From Cohaesibacter gelatinilyticus (GTDB lineage Bacteria > Pseudomonadota > Alphaproteobacteria > Rhizobiales > Cohaesibacteraceae): a stretch of 64,000 bases of DNA. The stretch spans positions 124,001 to 188,000 of the forward strand of contig NZ_OBEL01000003.1 in NCBI RefSeq assembly GCF_900215605.1. The letters run 5' to 3'. A program made the translations under genes and the position numbers. Below the pieces are notes generated by a model. It did not search any database. It saw only the letters and a list, made by a program, of their open reading frames with translations, and was not told where the DNA came from. This document shows, piece after piece, positions 52,345-61,391 of the stretch (position 1 is the first letter of the stretch; each line of letters starts with the position of its first letter).

Positions 52345-53901
52345 CTAGCGTTTCTTCTTACCCTTGCCTGACATTCCGCCAAGACCGGGGAATTTCGGTC
52401 CTCCCATTCCGGGAAGGCCTGGCATTCCACCGGGTAACCCACCCGGAAGTCCGCCTGATAATCCTCCGGGCAGTCCCCCACCCGGCAATCCTTTGGCCAA
52501 ATCACCGACATCCGGCATCTGACCTGATTTCTGCATTGCTTCCAGCTCAGCTGGATCAACATTCGGCATACCGCCACCGAAGAGACCACCAAGACCACCT
52601 TTGGCTTTGCCCATCTTCTTCATCATGTCGGCCATCTGACGATGCATTTTCAGCAGCTTGTTGACCTCGGCAACCTGAACCCCGGCACCCGCTGCAATAC
52701 GTTTCTTACGGCTAGCCTTGAGCAAAGCCGGGTTGCGGCGCTCCTGACGGGTCATGGAATTGATGATGGCAACCTGTTTGTTGACGATGGAATCATCCAG
52801 ATTGGCCGCAGCCATCTGCTTCTTCATTTTGCCAACACCGGGCATCAGACCCATAATACCGGACATACCGCCCAGCTTGGCCATCTGACCCAACTGCTCT
52901 TTCAGATCTTCCAGATCAAACTTGCCTTTGCGCAATTTCTCGGCAGCAAGGGCAGCTTTTTCGGCATCGATGGTCTCAGCGGCTTTTTCCACCAGCGAAA
53001 CAATATCGCCCATGCCAAGAATACGGCCAGCAACACGCTCGGGATGGAATTCTTCCAGCGCATCTGCTTTTTCACCAACACCAAGCAGCTTGATCGGCTT
53101 GCCGGTGACCGCACGCATGGAAAGCGCAGCACCGCCACGGCCATCGCCGTCGACACGGGTGAGAACAATACCGGTGATACCAACGCGCTCATCAAAGCTC
53201 TTGGCAACATTCACGGCATCCTGACCAGTCAAACTATCGGCAACCAGCAAGATCTCATGCGGGTTGGCGACCTTCCTGACCTCAGCCATCTCGACCATGA
53301 GCGGCTCATCAATATGAATACGGCCAGCTGTATCGAGCATCACGACATCAAAGCCGCCAAGACGACCAGCATTCATTGCACGATTGGCAATCTGGGTCGG
53401 ACCTTCGCCTTCAACAATCGGCAGGGTCTCGATACCATTCTGCTCACCCAATACTCGCAGCTGCTCCTGCGCAGCAGGGCGGCGAGTATCGAGAGATGCC
53501 ATCAGAACTTTTTTCTTGTCACGGGTCTGCAGGCGCAACGCGATCTTTGCGGTCGAGGTAGTTTTACCAGACCCCTGCAAACCAACCATCATGATCGGTA
53601 CAGGAGCGGGAGTGTTCAGATCAATAACCTGACCCTCAGAACCCAGCATCTCGACCAACTGGTCATGAACCAGCTTGACCACCATCTGCGCCGGGCTGAC
53701 CGATTTGATCACCTCAACGCCAACAGCCTTTTCCTTCACCTGTTCGGTGAAGCTGCGAACCACATCCAGAGCAACATCAGCCTCGATCAAAGCTCGGCGA
53801 ACTTCGCGCAGAGCAGCATTGACATCGGACTCCGATAGCGCACCGCGCTTGGAGAGCTTGTCAAATATGCCGCTTAGGCGATCCGATAGAGAGTCAAACA
53901 T
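52345..53901 (-). CDS. ffh: Signal recognition particle protein Ffh
   Basis: A 518-residue SRP GTPase that targets membrane proteins to FtsY. The N domain is followed by the G domain (P-loop MVGLQGSGKTTSTAKIALRL, DTAGRIHIDEPLM, LTRVDGDGRGGAALSM) and the methionine-rich M domain with the RNA-binding block MTRQERRNPALLKASRKKRIAAGAG (first part). The C terminus ends in Gly/Pro/Leu/Met repeats (GGLPGG-type). ATG 53901 (MFDSLSDRLS) has AAGGAG upstream. First gene of the operon leading into rpsP. Confidence 0.97.
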   Translation of the reverse strand: MFDSLSDRLSGIFDKLSKRGALSESDVNAALREVRRALIEADVALDVVRSFTEQVKEKAVGVEVIKSVSPAQMVVKLVHDQLVEMLGSEGQVIDLNTPAPVPIMMVGLQGSGKTTSTAKIALRLQTRDKKKVLMASLDTRRPAAQEQLRVLGEQNGIETLPIVEGEGPTQIANRAMNAGRLGGFDVVMLDTAGRIHIDEPLMVEMAEVRKVANPHEILLVADSLTGQDAVNVAKSFDERVGITGIVLTRVDGDGRGGAALSMRAVTGKPIKLLGVGEKADALEEFHPERVAGRILGMGDIVSLVEKAAETIDAEKAALAAEKLRKGKFDLEDLKEQLGQMAKLGGMSGIMGLMPGVGKMKKQMAAANLDDSIVNKQVAIINSMTRQERRNPALLKASRKKRIAAGAGVQVAEVNKLLKMHRQMADMMKKMGKAKGGLGGLFGGGMPNVDPAELEAMQKSGQMPDVGDLAKGLPGGGLPGGLSGGLPGGLPGGMPGLPGMGGPKFPGLGGMSGKGKKKR

Positions 53902-54278
53902 GTATCGCTCCTTCAAAATCCCGTTACAGTCTGTCTAATCTGGGCATCCTGAGGTTCCTTTACCAGTAGAACCCTTTGAAAGATCAAGGGCCACATAGCG
54001 AAAAATCACCCGAGGGCGCATCGCGCTGTCGGATGGGGACCTGCGGGCTCGCTTTATACCTTTTCGGGGCCTGCTCGGGTGCTCAAATTGTCATTCTGCT
54101 TCAAGAGAATGCGGCTCTATTACGCTCAAATCCCCCAAAGGTCAACAAGAGTCTTGGAGAATCAGCGCTTTTCCGCGCTATTCATAGCCTTGCCTCCATC
54201 TGAGACCGTTCTCGAACGAACCTATAAAAAGCAATGATATACGGGACAACAACCATAGGAAGAGCTTTCAGCCGGCTA
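53902..54278 (-). other. Upstream region of ffh with a large hairpin
   Basis: A 377-bp gap. Positions 54008-54015 (CACCCGAG) pair with 54075-54082 (CTCGGGTG), enclosing a GC-rich stretch with two GCAGG-type pieces (about 54039-54072); on the minus strand the stem is followed by ATTTTTCG. It could be the HAD-gene terminator or an ffh leader. No 4.5S SRP RNA sequence is recognisable. Confidence 0.5.
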
Positions 54279-54932
54279 TCATTCAGCGCTGATCGCTCCG
54301 CGTCGTGCCAACATGCCAAGATGCCGAACATTGGACAGGATGCATTGCGCGCCCGCTTCCTGTAATTCGCAACGACTACCATATCCCCAAAGCACACCAG
54401 CAGACGCAATGCCATTGGCATGCGCCCCCACAATATCGTGCTTGCGGTCGCCAATCATGAGAGAGCTATGCGGGTCTGCACCACTCTTCTCCAAGGCATA
54501 GGCCAGAAGCTCTGCCTTGTTCGACCGGGTACCATCCATCTCGGCACCGAAAATGTGCGAGAAAAAATGCGACAAGCCGAAATGATCAAGGATTCGCTTG
54601 GCAAAAATATGTGGTTTCGAGGTCGCAACATAAAGCTCACCGCCACAATCTTTCACGATATGAAGCATTTCCTGGGTGCCATCGAACACACGATTTTCAT
54701 AAAGGCCGACATCAGAAAATCGCTCCCGATATAATGCTATGGCCTCATCCGGATCTGTATCAGGCACGAGTTTGGCAAAACTCTCCTGCAACGGTGGACC
54801 AATGCACCAGTCCAGATCATCCGGCTGCTCGGTGATACCCAATTTATCGAGGGCGTAACGAATGGAGCCGACAATACCCGGCTTGGGATCTGTCAGCGTA
54901 CCATCCAGATCAAAAAAGATATGTTTGACCAT
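54279..54932 (-). CDS. HAD family hydrolase, phosphoglycolate phosphatase-like
   Basis: A 217-residue HAD phosphatase (Gph/PNPase type). Motif I is FFDLDGTLTDPKPG with the nucleophile Asp, motif II VATSKPHIFAK, motif III Lys in SNKAELLAYAL and motif IV IGDRKHDIVGAHANG. The Gph-like cap lies between motifs I and II. The substrate may be 2-phosphoglycolate or a nucleotide. Start ATG 54932, with AGAGGTCG upstream. It lies upstream of ffh on the same strand. Confidence 0.9.
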   Translation of the reverse strand: MVKHIFFDLDGTLTDPKPGIVGSIRYALDKLGITEQPDDLDWCIGPPLQESFAKLVPDTDPDEAIALYRERFSDVGLYENRVFDGTQEMLHIVKDCGGELYVATSKPHIFAKRILDHFGLSHFFSHIFGAEMDGTRSNKAELLAYALEKSGADPHSSLMIGDRKHDIVGAHANGIASAGVLWGYGSRCELQEAGAQCILSNVRHLGMLARRGAISAE

Positions 54933-55256
54933 GAAGTTGGTCGACCTCTTGCAAAGCTACTCAATACACAGGCTTCCCCAAAACAAAAGGGCACCTAACT
55001 GACTACAATTAGAGGCGCGAAAACTTCTAAAAGCCTTAACAAAAAGGAAAATTTCAAATGTACATCTATCGAGGATTCAGAGCTTGATCCCAGTTTTTCC
55101 ATAACTTTGTACAGACTCCATCCCCAAGCTTGGTCACAATTAATCCCCAGATTTTCCACTTGACCAAAAATAGACCCGTAAAGCTTCAAATCCCTTGTCA
55201 ATCAACAGAAAAGCTGCGTTTGCTAGCGATCAAACACAAATAAACGGAGAAATTTT
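54933..55256. other. Intergenic region with no recognised gene
   Basis: A 324-bp gap between divergent genes. It is AT-rich in its right half, and probably holds both promoters. I see no RNA, repeat or regulator site that I can support. Confidence 0.5.
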
Positions 55257-55883
55257 ATGGCTCTGGATCTCTGGTTGGCCTTCGCTCTTGCCTCCATGAC
55301 CCTGCTAACGATTCCCGGCCCAACGGTGCTCTTGGTGGTCTCTTATGCGTTGGGGCAAGGGCGGCAAACGGCATGGGCTTCTGTCCCCGGTGTTGCTCTT
55401 GGTGATTTCACCGCCATGACGATCTCACTACTGGGGGCCGGAGCCTTGCTCGCAACCTCGGCCACTTTGTTTACCGCCATGAAATGGGCTGGAGCCATCT
55501 ATCTTGCCTGGCTCGGTATCAAACTTTGGAAAGATCAAAGCTCTCTGGATGATCTGAAAGCAGCAAAAGGCAATCTGAGCAACAAGTCCATCTTTCTCAA
55601 TTCCTTTATCGTCACCGCGCTCAATCCCAAGGGCATTGTCTTCTTCGTGGCCTTCGTCCCACAATTCATCGATCCGGCCCAGCCAGCCTTTCTCCAGTTT
55701 GCTATTCTGGAAGCTACTTTTGTGATCCTTGCAACGATCAATATCACACTATGGGCATTGCTGGCCGGTCGCCTGCGCGAGCGCTTCAAACATCCAAAGA
55801 GCTTGCAAAGAACCAATAAGATTGGTGCCGGTTTCCTGATTGGAGCAGGTTTCATGACCATTCTTTTTGGTCAAAAGACCTGA
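55257..55883 (+). CDS. LysE family amino-acid exporter
   Basis: A 208-residue inner-membrane exporter related to LysE/RhtB. The N-terminal motif LTIPGPTVLLVVSYALGQG, MKWAGAIYLAWLGIKLW and TALNPKGIVFFVAFVPQFID are typical. About six helices are visible. The exported amino acid is unknown. Start ATG 55257 after an A-rich ribosome site (GGAG-like CGGAG). It is followed by saccharopine dehydrogenase in the same direction, 184 bp away, which hints at a lysine link, but this is inference. Confidence 0.9.
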   Translation: MALDLWLAFALASMTLLTIPGPTVLLVVSYALGQGRQTAWASVPGVALGDFTAMTISLLGAGALLATSATLFTAMKWAGAIYLAWLGIKLWKDQSSLDDLKAAKGNLSNKSIFLNSFIVTALNPKGIVFFVAFVPQFIDPAQPAFLQFAILEATFVILATINITLWALLAGRLRERFKHPKSLQRTNKIGAGFLIGAGFMTILFGQKT

Positions 55884-55916
55884 CAATTTCGATCAACCAG
55901 TTAAGGATCAACAACG

Positions 55917-55937
55917 ATTCCGGCAATTTGCCGGAAT
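55917..55937 (+). terminator. Hairpin after the LysE-type exporter
   Basis: ATTCCGGC (55917-55924) and GCCGGAAT (55930-55937) pair perfectly around a 5-nt loop; there is only a weak T tail. Confidence 0.5.
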
Positions 55938-56067
55938 AATTCCTCACGATTGTTCGATCACCCTCACCCGCCTCTATCATTTGAATATTTATTCGCTAAG
56001 GTGCAATCAAACATTCCTTCCCAATCACCCTCTCTTATGAGAGGTAAAGACCCGATGGAGCTGTCTC

Positions 56068-57138
56068 ATGGTTCATTTCTGGCTTCGCGATGAAGATCGC
56101 GCCACCGAGCGCCGCACCGCCCTCACCCCGAAAAATGCCAAAGCCCTGATCGAAAAAGGCTTTCAGATCACCGTTGAATTGAGCGACAAGCGCGCTTTCT
56201 CCAACGCCGATTATGCCGAAGTTGGTTGCGCCATGACCGATAGCCGGTCCTGGGTGAATGCACCAAAGGATGCCATTATTCTGGGTCTGAAAGAATTGGC
56301 TGAAACACCTGCCGAGCTGACCAACAACATGATCCATTTCGCTCATATCTATAAGGATCAGACCGGTTGGGAAGCAGAGATGGCCCGCTTCACCAAAGGT
56401 GGTGGTCTTCTTTACGATATCGAGTTCCTGATAGGTGACAATGGCCGCCGCGTTGCAGCCTTTGGCTATTGGGCTGGCTGGATGGGTGCTGCCCTTGGAG
56501 CCCATCGCCTGCTCGAGCGCCGCGCTGGCAAGAATGAGATCTCCAATGGGGTTTCTCCTTACGAAAGCCAGACTGTCGTTATCGATAAGCTGAAAGCTTT
56601 GGCAGCTGAAGGCAAAGACGACATGCCAACTGCCATCGTGATCGGCGCAAAAGGTCGTTCTGGCACCGGTGCCACCGAATGCCTGGAAGCCATCGGCATG
56701 AAAGTTACACAGTGGGATATCGAAGAAACCAAGAATTTGGATCGGGATGCCTTGCTCGCCCATGACATGATGGTCAATTGCGTGCTGATGATGGGCCCAG
56801 GTCTGCTTCTGGCAACCAAGGAGCATCTGGCGGCAGAAGGCTCCAAGATGAAGGTTGTCTCTGACGTTTCCTGCGATCCTTTTTCCGACTTCAACCCACT
56901 GCCAATCTATGCAGAACCAACCAGCTGGACCGATCCAGTGATCGAAGTGGCAAAAAATGGCCAGGGTGACGCTGTCGAAGTCACCTCAATCGACAATCTC
57001 CCATCTCTGCTGCCAGCTCAGGCAGCTGAAGAATTCTCTGATCAGTTCCTACCATCTCTCGCGCGCTTCCCTGAAGGGCCAGAATGGGTGAATGGCAAGA
57101 AGAAGTTCGATGAAATCAAGGAAAAAGCTGGCCTGTAA
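56068..57138 (+). CDS. Saccharopine dehydrogenase (NAD+, lysine-forming)-like
   Basis: A 356-residue Rossmann enzyme of the LYS1/alanine-dehydrogenase superfamily, which in fungi interconverts saccharopine and lysine plus 2-oxoglutarate. Characteristic blocks are WLRDEDRATERRTALTPKNA, LYDIEFLIGDNGRRVAAFGYW, the NAD-binding IVIGAKGRSGTGATECLEA and VVSDVSCDPFSDFNPLPIYA. Full length and intact. Related enzymes occur in several marine Alphaproteobacteria, where they may serve lysine breakdown. GGAG lies 7 nt before ATG 56068. No partner lysine enzyme is adjacent. Confidence 0.9.
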   Translation: MVHFWLRDEDRATERRTALTPKNAKALIEKGFQITVELSDKRAFSNADYAEVGCAMTDSRSWVNAPKDAIILGLKELAETPAELTNNMIHFAHIYKDQTGWEAEMARFTKGGGLLYDIEFLIGDNGRRVAAFGYWAGWMGAALGAHRLLERRAGKNEISNGVSPYESQTVVIDKLKALAAEGKDDMPTAIVIGAKGRSGTGATECLEAIGMKVTQWDIEETKNLDRDALLAHDMMVNCVLMMGPGLLLATKEHLAAEGSKMKVVSDVSCDPFSDFNPLPIYAEPTSWTDPVIEVAKNGQGDAVEVTSIDNLPSLLPAQAAEEFSDQFLPSLARFPEGPEWVNGKKKFDEIKEKAGL

Positions 57139-57159
57139 GACCGCTAAATCCTGAACGCA

Positions 57160-57190
57160 AAAAAGGCCGGATCAATGATTCGGCCTTTTT
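57160..57190. terminator. Bidirectional intrinsic terminator
   Basis: AAAAAGGCCG (57160-57169) pairs perfectly with CGGCCTTTTT (57181-57190) around an 11-nt loop, with A and T runs on the two sides. It separates saccharopine dehydrogenase from the convergent DUF1223 gene. Confidence 0.9.
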
Positions 57191-57208
57191 CATGAAAACT
57201 TGATTTTT

Positions 57209-58012
57209 CTATTTCAGATCCAGACGAGCCGCACCAAAGATTGGTCCCGGATAACCCTTCACATCGGCTTGCAAAAGCACCGCATAACCGTCATAGCCCA
57301 TTTTTCGGGCTTCACTCATTGGCAATTCTACATTCATGGCTTCACCATGCCACATGCCGATGGTGCGCATATCACCGACCACATTGTGATAGATAATCTT
57401 GCGACCACGATTTTCGCCGCGCTTGATATCCGCGCTCACCTCACGCTTGTAATAGGCAAGGATCAAGTTGCCTTCATGATCCTTTGACATGCCTTGCGGG
57501 CGCGCACCAATCCGAACATTCAACACGTCCCCATTCTGCTCCAAACGCATCGGAACAGAGACATCTTTCTCAAACCGCTTGATGGCACGAGACACATCAT
57601 TGCGACGGCTTCCCACCACATGCACACGACCGTTGATCACCATTTGAGGGGTATAAACCCGACGATCTCCGCGAAGGCGGGCATAATCTTGCTGGCGAAG
57701 CGTATGCTCGTGACGAGCATTCTCGTCCTTCCAGCCAAGATAATCCCAGTAATCCACGGCTTCCGTCAGTGCAATGATATTGGGATTCCCCACCATTTCG
57801 CCCAGCAGCTTGTCGGCAGGTGGACAGGAAGAGCACCCTTGCGAGGTGAAAAGCTCGACAACAATGGCTGAATTGTCTTTTGCGTAGGTCGGCTGAGTTG
57901 CTACAGCGCCAGCCAGAACACCAGCACCAATCGCCAACATCGCAAAGCGTGAAGTCAGGCGAGCCAAACTGAAGCGACCAAAGGAGATCTTTGAAGAATG
58001 TTTATAGATCAT
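57209..58012 (-). CDS. DUF1223 family exported thioredoxin-like protein
   Basis: A 267-residue secreted protein of the DUF1223 family. A signal sequence (RFAMLAIGAGVLAGAVATQP, cut near TYA) precedes a thioredoxin-like fold with VVELFTSQGCSSCPPADKLL, where the CSSC pair is the redox site, followed by YTPQMVINGRVHVVGSR. The family is common in Alphaproteobacteria, role not known. ATG 58012 has GAGGG upstream. Convergent with saccharopine dehydrogenase. Confidence 0.9.
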   Translation of the reverse strand: MIYKHSSKISFGRFSLARLTSRFAMLAIGAGVLAGAVATQPTYAKDNSAIVVELFTSQGCSSCPPADKLLGEMVGNPNIIALTEAVDYWDYLGWKDENARHEHTLRQQDYARLRGDRRVYTPQMVINGRVHVVGSRRNDVSRAIKRFEKDVSVPMRLEQNGDVLNVRIGARPQGMSKDHEGNLILAYYKREVSADIKRGENRGRKIIYHNVVGDMRTIGMWHGEAMNVELPMSEARKMGYDGYAVLLQADVKGYPGPIFGAARLDLK

Positions 58013-58234
58013 GCATTTGGCCCTCTTATTGACGGGATAAAGACATGAGAATGCGGGGGAACGTTAATCATCATGCTGGCAGTTAACTTAAATTGCCCTT
58101 CAACTGCCAATCACAATCCCTTGAGAGCGCGTGAGGAGAAGCAGGCAAATCTGATTTTTTGCCAGACTTAACCCGTAAAAACCCGTAAAGTAACAACCAT
58201 AGATAATTGGCAGAACTATATGGAGATCGGTTTC

Positions 58235-58654
58235 ATGCCTTTAAACGAAGTGAATTGGCTGGCAGCCATTATTTCCGCTCTGGTAGGATATGGTCTTGGC
58301 GCTGCCTGGTACATGTCCCTTGCCAAACCCTGGATGGCGGCGGTGGGCCTTTCTGAAGAAGACATCAAAGGACCGGACGGCAAACAAAGCCCCATGCCAT
58401 TTGTCATTGCAGCCATCGCCAATCTGGTGATTGCAGCCCTTCTCTATGGTGTGCTTGTCCATGTGGGAGATTTCTCAGTTCGTCGTGGCCTGATGTCTGG
58501 CCTGATGATCTGGCTTGGCTTTGTCGCCACAACCCAAGCCGTCAATTATGCCTATCAAATGCGCCCTCTTCGTCTCTGGGTCATAGATACCGGCTATTGG
58601 CTGATCAATCTGTTGGCACAGGGTGCTATTCTTGGCTGGTTTGGCGAAGGCTAA
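58235..58654 (+). CDS. DUF1761 family membrane protein
   Basis: A 139-residue membrane protein of the DUF1761 family with about four helices, starting EVNWLAAIISALVGYGLGAA and ending DTGYWLINLLAQGAILGW. Family motif YMSLAKPWMAAVGLSEEDI (typical W-Y-x-S-L-x-KPW) is intact. Function unknown. ATG 58235 (MPLNEVNW) is preferred over ATG 58220 because GGAG lies 9 nt before it. Isolated between DUF1223 and a regulator on the other strand. Confidence 0.86.
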   Translation: MPLNEVNWLAAIISALVGYGLGAAWYMSLAKPWMAAVGLSEEDIKGPDGKQSPMPFVIAAIANLVIAALLYGVLVHVGDFSVRRGLMSGLMIWLGFVATTQAVNYAYQMRPLRLWVIDTGYWLINLLAQGAILGWFGEG

Positions 58655-58677
58655 TCCCTTACCAACCTCTTTTCAAA

Positions 58678-59115
58678 TCAAGTGGTGCTGAGCAAAATGG
58701 ATGTTTCGCTGTTCAGCACCCCTTCTACAAGCCGTACTTCCCGCAAAACCCGGTCAAAGTCCGGCAAGCTTGGTGCCTGAATTTCGGCCACCAGATCCCA
58801 GGCCCCATTGGTGGTATGAAGTGCCCGCATTTCCGGCATACCACGCAAGCGACGAATGACCTGACTGGTTGATTTTCCAACCACTTCAATCAGCATCACA
58901 GCCCGGATCCCATCCAGATCATAATCCTCACGCACGCGCACGGTAAATCCAAGCAAGGCTCCGGATTCCATCAGGCGATCCAAGCGATTTTGTACCGTGC
59001 CTCGCGATACGCCCAATATCTCCGCCAGCTTGGAGAGGGATGCTCTCCCATCGCTGCGCAGCAAGGAAATCAGCTCTCGATCCAGACGATCATAAATATG
59101 CTTGGCGTTACTCAT
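58678..59115 (-). CDS. Lrp/AsnC family transcriptional regulator
   Basis: A 145-residue Lrp/AsnC regulator. The helix-turn-helix DRLDRELISLLRSDGRASLS (first part) and KLAEILGVSRGTVQNRLDRL precede the RAM ligand domain with VMLIEVVGKSTSQVIRRLRG and MRALHTTNGAWDLVAEIQAP. It is divergent from ocd and likely responds to ornithine, proline or arginine, by analogy with other regulators next to such genes. Start ATG 59115 (MSNAKHIYD); the ATG four codons earlier is an alternative. Confidence 0.9.
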   Translation of the reverse strand: MSNAKHIYDRLDRELISLLRSDGRASLSKLAEILGVSRGTVQNRLDRLMESGALLGFTVRVREDYDLDGIRAVMLIEVVGKSTSQVIRRLRGMPEMRALHTTNGAWDLVAEIQAPSLPDFDRVLREVRLVEGVLNSETSILLSTT

Positions 59116-59277
59116 CAGGCTGTCCAAATTGTAATTTTGCTAAATCTGATTGTACATTTTGCATTTTCATAGCGCAAATTTTGTAGAGTTTCACCATTTT
59201 GTCTGATTTTTTGACCCCGTACCATGGAGAACAAGCAAACAAGACCAGCAACCTTCTTTCTCCTGGGAGCCAACCTG

Positions 59278-60336
59278 ATGACATCCCCAAATTTAGACAA
59301 ACTCAATATTGTCCCATTCGTCAGCGTCGATAACATGATGAAACTGGTTCTCACCATTGGCGTGGAAACCATGATCAAAGGCATCGCTGATCAGATTGAA
59401 AGCGACTTCAAACGCTGGGAGCTCTTCGATAAGACCCCACGTATCGCTTCTCACTCCAAGGAAGGCGTGATCGAGCTGATGCCAACCTCTGACGGCGAGG
59501 TTTACGGCTTTAAATATGTGAATGGCCATCCAAAGAACACCAAGGAAGGCCTGCAAACCGTAACCGCATTTGGCCTGTTGGCTGATGTGGATTCCGGCTA
59601 TCCAGTTCTTTTGACCGAAATGACCATCCTGACAGCATTGCGTACCGCCGCAATGTCTGCGGTTGCTGCCAAATATCTGGCACCAAAAGATTCCAAGACC
59701 ATGGCCATGATCGGCAATGGTGCGCAGTGTGAGTTCCAGGCGCTGGCTTTCAAACATATTCTCGGTATTGAGACTGTTCGCTTGTTCGACATTGATCCAG
59801 TCGCCACCGACAAAGCGATCCTGAACCTGAAAGACAGTGGTCTCAATGTCATTCGCACCACATCCCATGAGGAATGTGTGTCCGGCGCTGACATCATCAC
59901 CACCTGCACGGCTGATAAACAATGCGCCACCATTCTGACCGACAACATGGTTGGTTCTGGTCAGCACATCAATGCGATTGGCGGCGATTGCCCAGGAAAG
60001 ACCGAGCTGCACAAAGACATTCTGCTGCGCTCCGACATTTTCGTGGAATTCCCGCCACAGACCCGTGTGGAAGGTGAAATTCAGCAGCTGGATGCTGATC
60101 ACGAGGTCACTGAATTGTGGCAGGTCATCACTGGCGAGAAAGAAGGTCGTACCTCCGATCAGCAAATCACCCTGTTTGATTCGGTTGGCTTTGCCATCGA
60201 GGACTTCTCTGCCCTGAAATATCTCTACCAGGCCATCAAGGACACCGAGTTCTATGATGATCTGGACATGATTGCTGACCCGGATGAGCCACGCGATCTG
60301 TTCGGCATGGTCCAGCGTGCAAAGGCAAACCTTTAA
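59278..60336 (+). CDS. ocd: Ornithine cyclodeaminase
   Basis: A 352-residue mu-crystallin-family enzyme converting ornithine to proline plus ammonia in the cytosol. It has the KYVNGHPKNTKEGLQTVTAF region, LTEMTILTALRTAAMSAVAAK, the NAD-binding AMIGNGAQCEFQALAF and GADIITTCTADKQCATIL, and the HINAIGGDCPGKTELHKDIL block. ATG 59278 (MTSPNLDKLNIVPF) follows GGGAG; the longer frame from 59224 adds residues absent from the family. Divergent from Lrp and 30 bp before ctlX. Confidence 0.94.
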   Translation: MTSPNLDKLNIVPFVSVDNMMKLVLTIGVETMIKGIADQIESDFKRWELFDKTPRIASHSKEGVIELMPTSDGEVYGFKYVNGHPKNTKEGLQTVTAFGLLADVDSGYPVLLTEMTILTALRTAAMSAVAAKYLAPKDSKTMAMIGNGAQCEFQALAFKHILGIETVRLFDIDPVATDKAILNLKDSGLNVIRTTSHEECVSGADIITTCTADKQCATILTDNMVGSGQHINAIGGDCPGKTELHKDILLRSDIFVEFPPQTRVEGEIQQLDADHEVTELWQVITGEKEGRTSDQQITLFDSVGFAIEDFSALKYLYQAIKDTEFYDDLDMIADPDEPRDLFGMVQRAKANL

Positions 60337-60366
60337 TTTTGGCCAGCTTCCAAAGAGAGATTTGTC

Positions 60367-61305
60367 ATGTCCCAGCCAAACATGCGCCCCTCTATTCAGG
60401 CCCCTGCTGCTGTTATCATGATCAGACCCCACCATTTTGTGGTCAATGAGCAGACGGCGGCAGACAATGCCTTCCAAAGAACTCCTGCATCCAGCGATCA
60501 GGTTGCCCGTTCGGCATTTGATGAAGTCACCAAAATGGCAGGTGATCTTCAAAAAGCTGGCATTACGGTCCATCTGTTTGAAGACGAAGGCAAGGAAACA
60601 CCAGACTCGGTGTTTCCAAACAACTGGTTCTCTACCCATGCCGGTGGTCACGTTGCCATCTATCCCATGAAGCCGGAAAACCGCCGTCGGGAACGCCGCT
60701 CCGATATCATCGACATGCTCAAGCATGATTATCGCGTGCAGGACGTAATCGATTATTCCGGTCTGGAAGCCGATGGGCTGTTTCTGGAAGGAACCGGTGC
60801 CATGGTGCTCGATCATATCGATCGCGTCGCCTATGCCGCTAAATCCGACAGAACAGATCCGATCATTCTGGAGCGCTTCTGCACGCACTTCAACTATGAG
60901 CCGATGGCTTTTGATGCCACCGACCGGAACGGCAATGCCATCTATCACACCAATGTGCTGATGTGCATCGCCACCGACTTTGCACTCATTGGTCTGAATT
61001 GCATCAAGGATCCACAAAGACGGCAGGAAGTGAAAGATCGCTTGGAATCTTCCGGTCGCACAATCATTGATCTCAGCCATGATCAGATCGAACAGTTTGC
61101 GGGCAATGCAATTGAGCTTCAAAGCCCGGAAGGACGAGTTCTGGCTCTGTCACAAACGGCTTTTGACAGCCTGTCAGATCAGCAAAAGGAAGAGATTGAG
61201 CTATCTGCCAAATTGCTTCCCCTCAGCATTCCGACCATCGAGCATGCTGGCGGTTCCGTTCGCTGTACCTTGGCAGGCGTTCATCTTTTGCCAAGACCGC
61301 AATAA
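60367..61305 (+). CDS. ctlX: Citrulline utilization hydrolase CtlX
   Basis: A 312-residue guanidino-group-modifying enzyme fold protein of the CtlX family, which hydrolyses citrulline to ornithine, carbon dioxide and ammonia. Key blocks are PDSVFPNNWFSTHAGGHVAI, ADGLFLEGTGAMVLDHIDRV and the catalytic Cys region GGSVRCTLAGVHLL. Residues of the deiminase triad (Asp/Glu, His, Cys) can be placed in these. It follows ocd by 30 bp; together they turn citrulline into proline. ATG 60367 (MSQPNMRPS). Confidence 0.93.
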   Translation: MSQPNMRPSIQAPAAVIMIRPHHFVVNEQTAADNAFQRTPASSDQVARSAFDEVTKMAGDLQKAGITVHLFEDEGKETPDSVFPNNWFSTHAGGHVAIYPMKPENRRRERRSDIIDMLKHDYRVQDVIDYSGLEADGLFLEGTGAMVLDHIDRVAYAAKSDRTDPIILERFCTHFNYEPMAFDATDRNGNAIYHTNVLMCIATDFALIGLNCIKDPQRRQEVKDRLESSGRTIIDLSHDQIEQFAGNAIELQSPEGRVLALSQTAFDSLSDQQKEEIELSAKLLPLSIPTIEHAGGSVRCTLAGVHLLPRPQ

Positions 61306-61333
61306 CAGATCAAAGAGATCTCCAAGACATTAT

Positions 61334-61368
61334 AGACCCGGGCTGAGCCAATCAGTTCGGGTCTTTTC
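61334..61368 (+). terminator. Intrinsic terminator of ocd-ctlX
   Basis: AGACCCG (61334-61340) pairs with CGGGTCT (61358-61364), with CTGA/TCAG inside, followed by TTTTC. Confidence 0.75.
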
Positions 61369-61391
61369 ATTGGCGGGTCCATTTGCTTTTG

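Noticed and set aside
53902-54278. 4.5S SRP RNA gene near ffh
   Set aside because: The GC-rich hairpin lacks the conserved GGTCAGGTCCGGAAGGAAGC-type core of the SRP RNA.
59293-61122. 609-codon open frame on the minus strand opposite ocd and ctlX
   Set aside because: It is an antisense shadow of two well-supported genes, with no family features and no ribosome site; long antisense frames are common opposite genes with this codon use.
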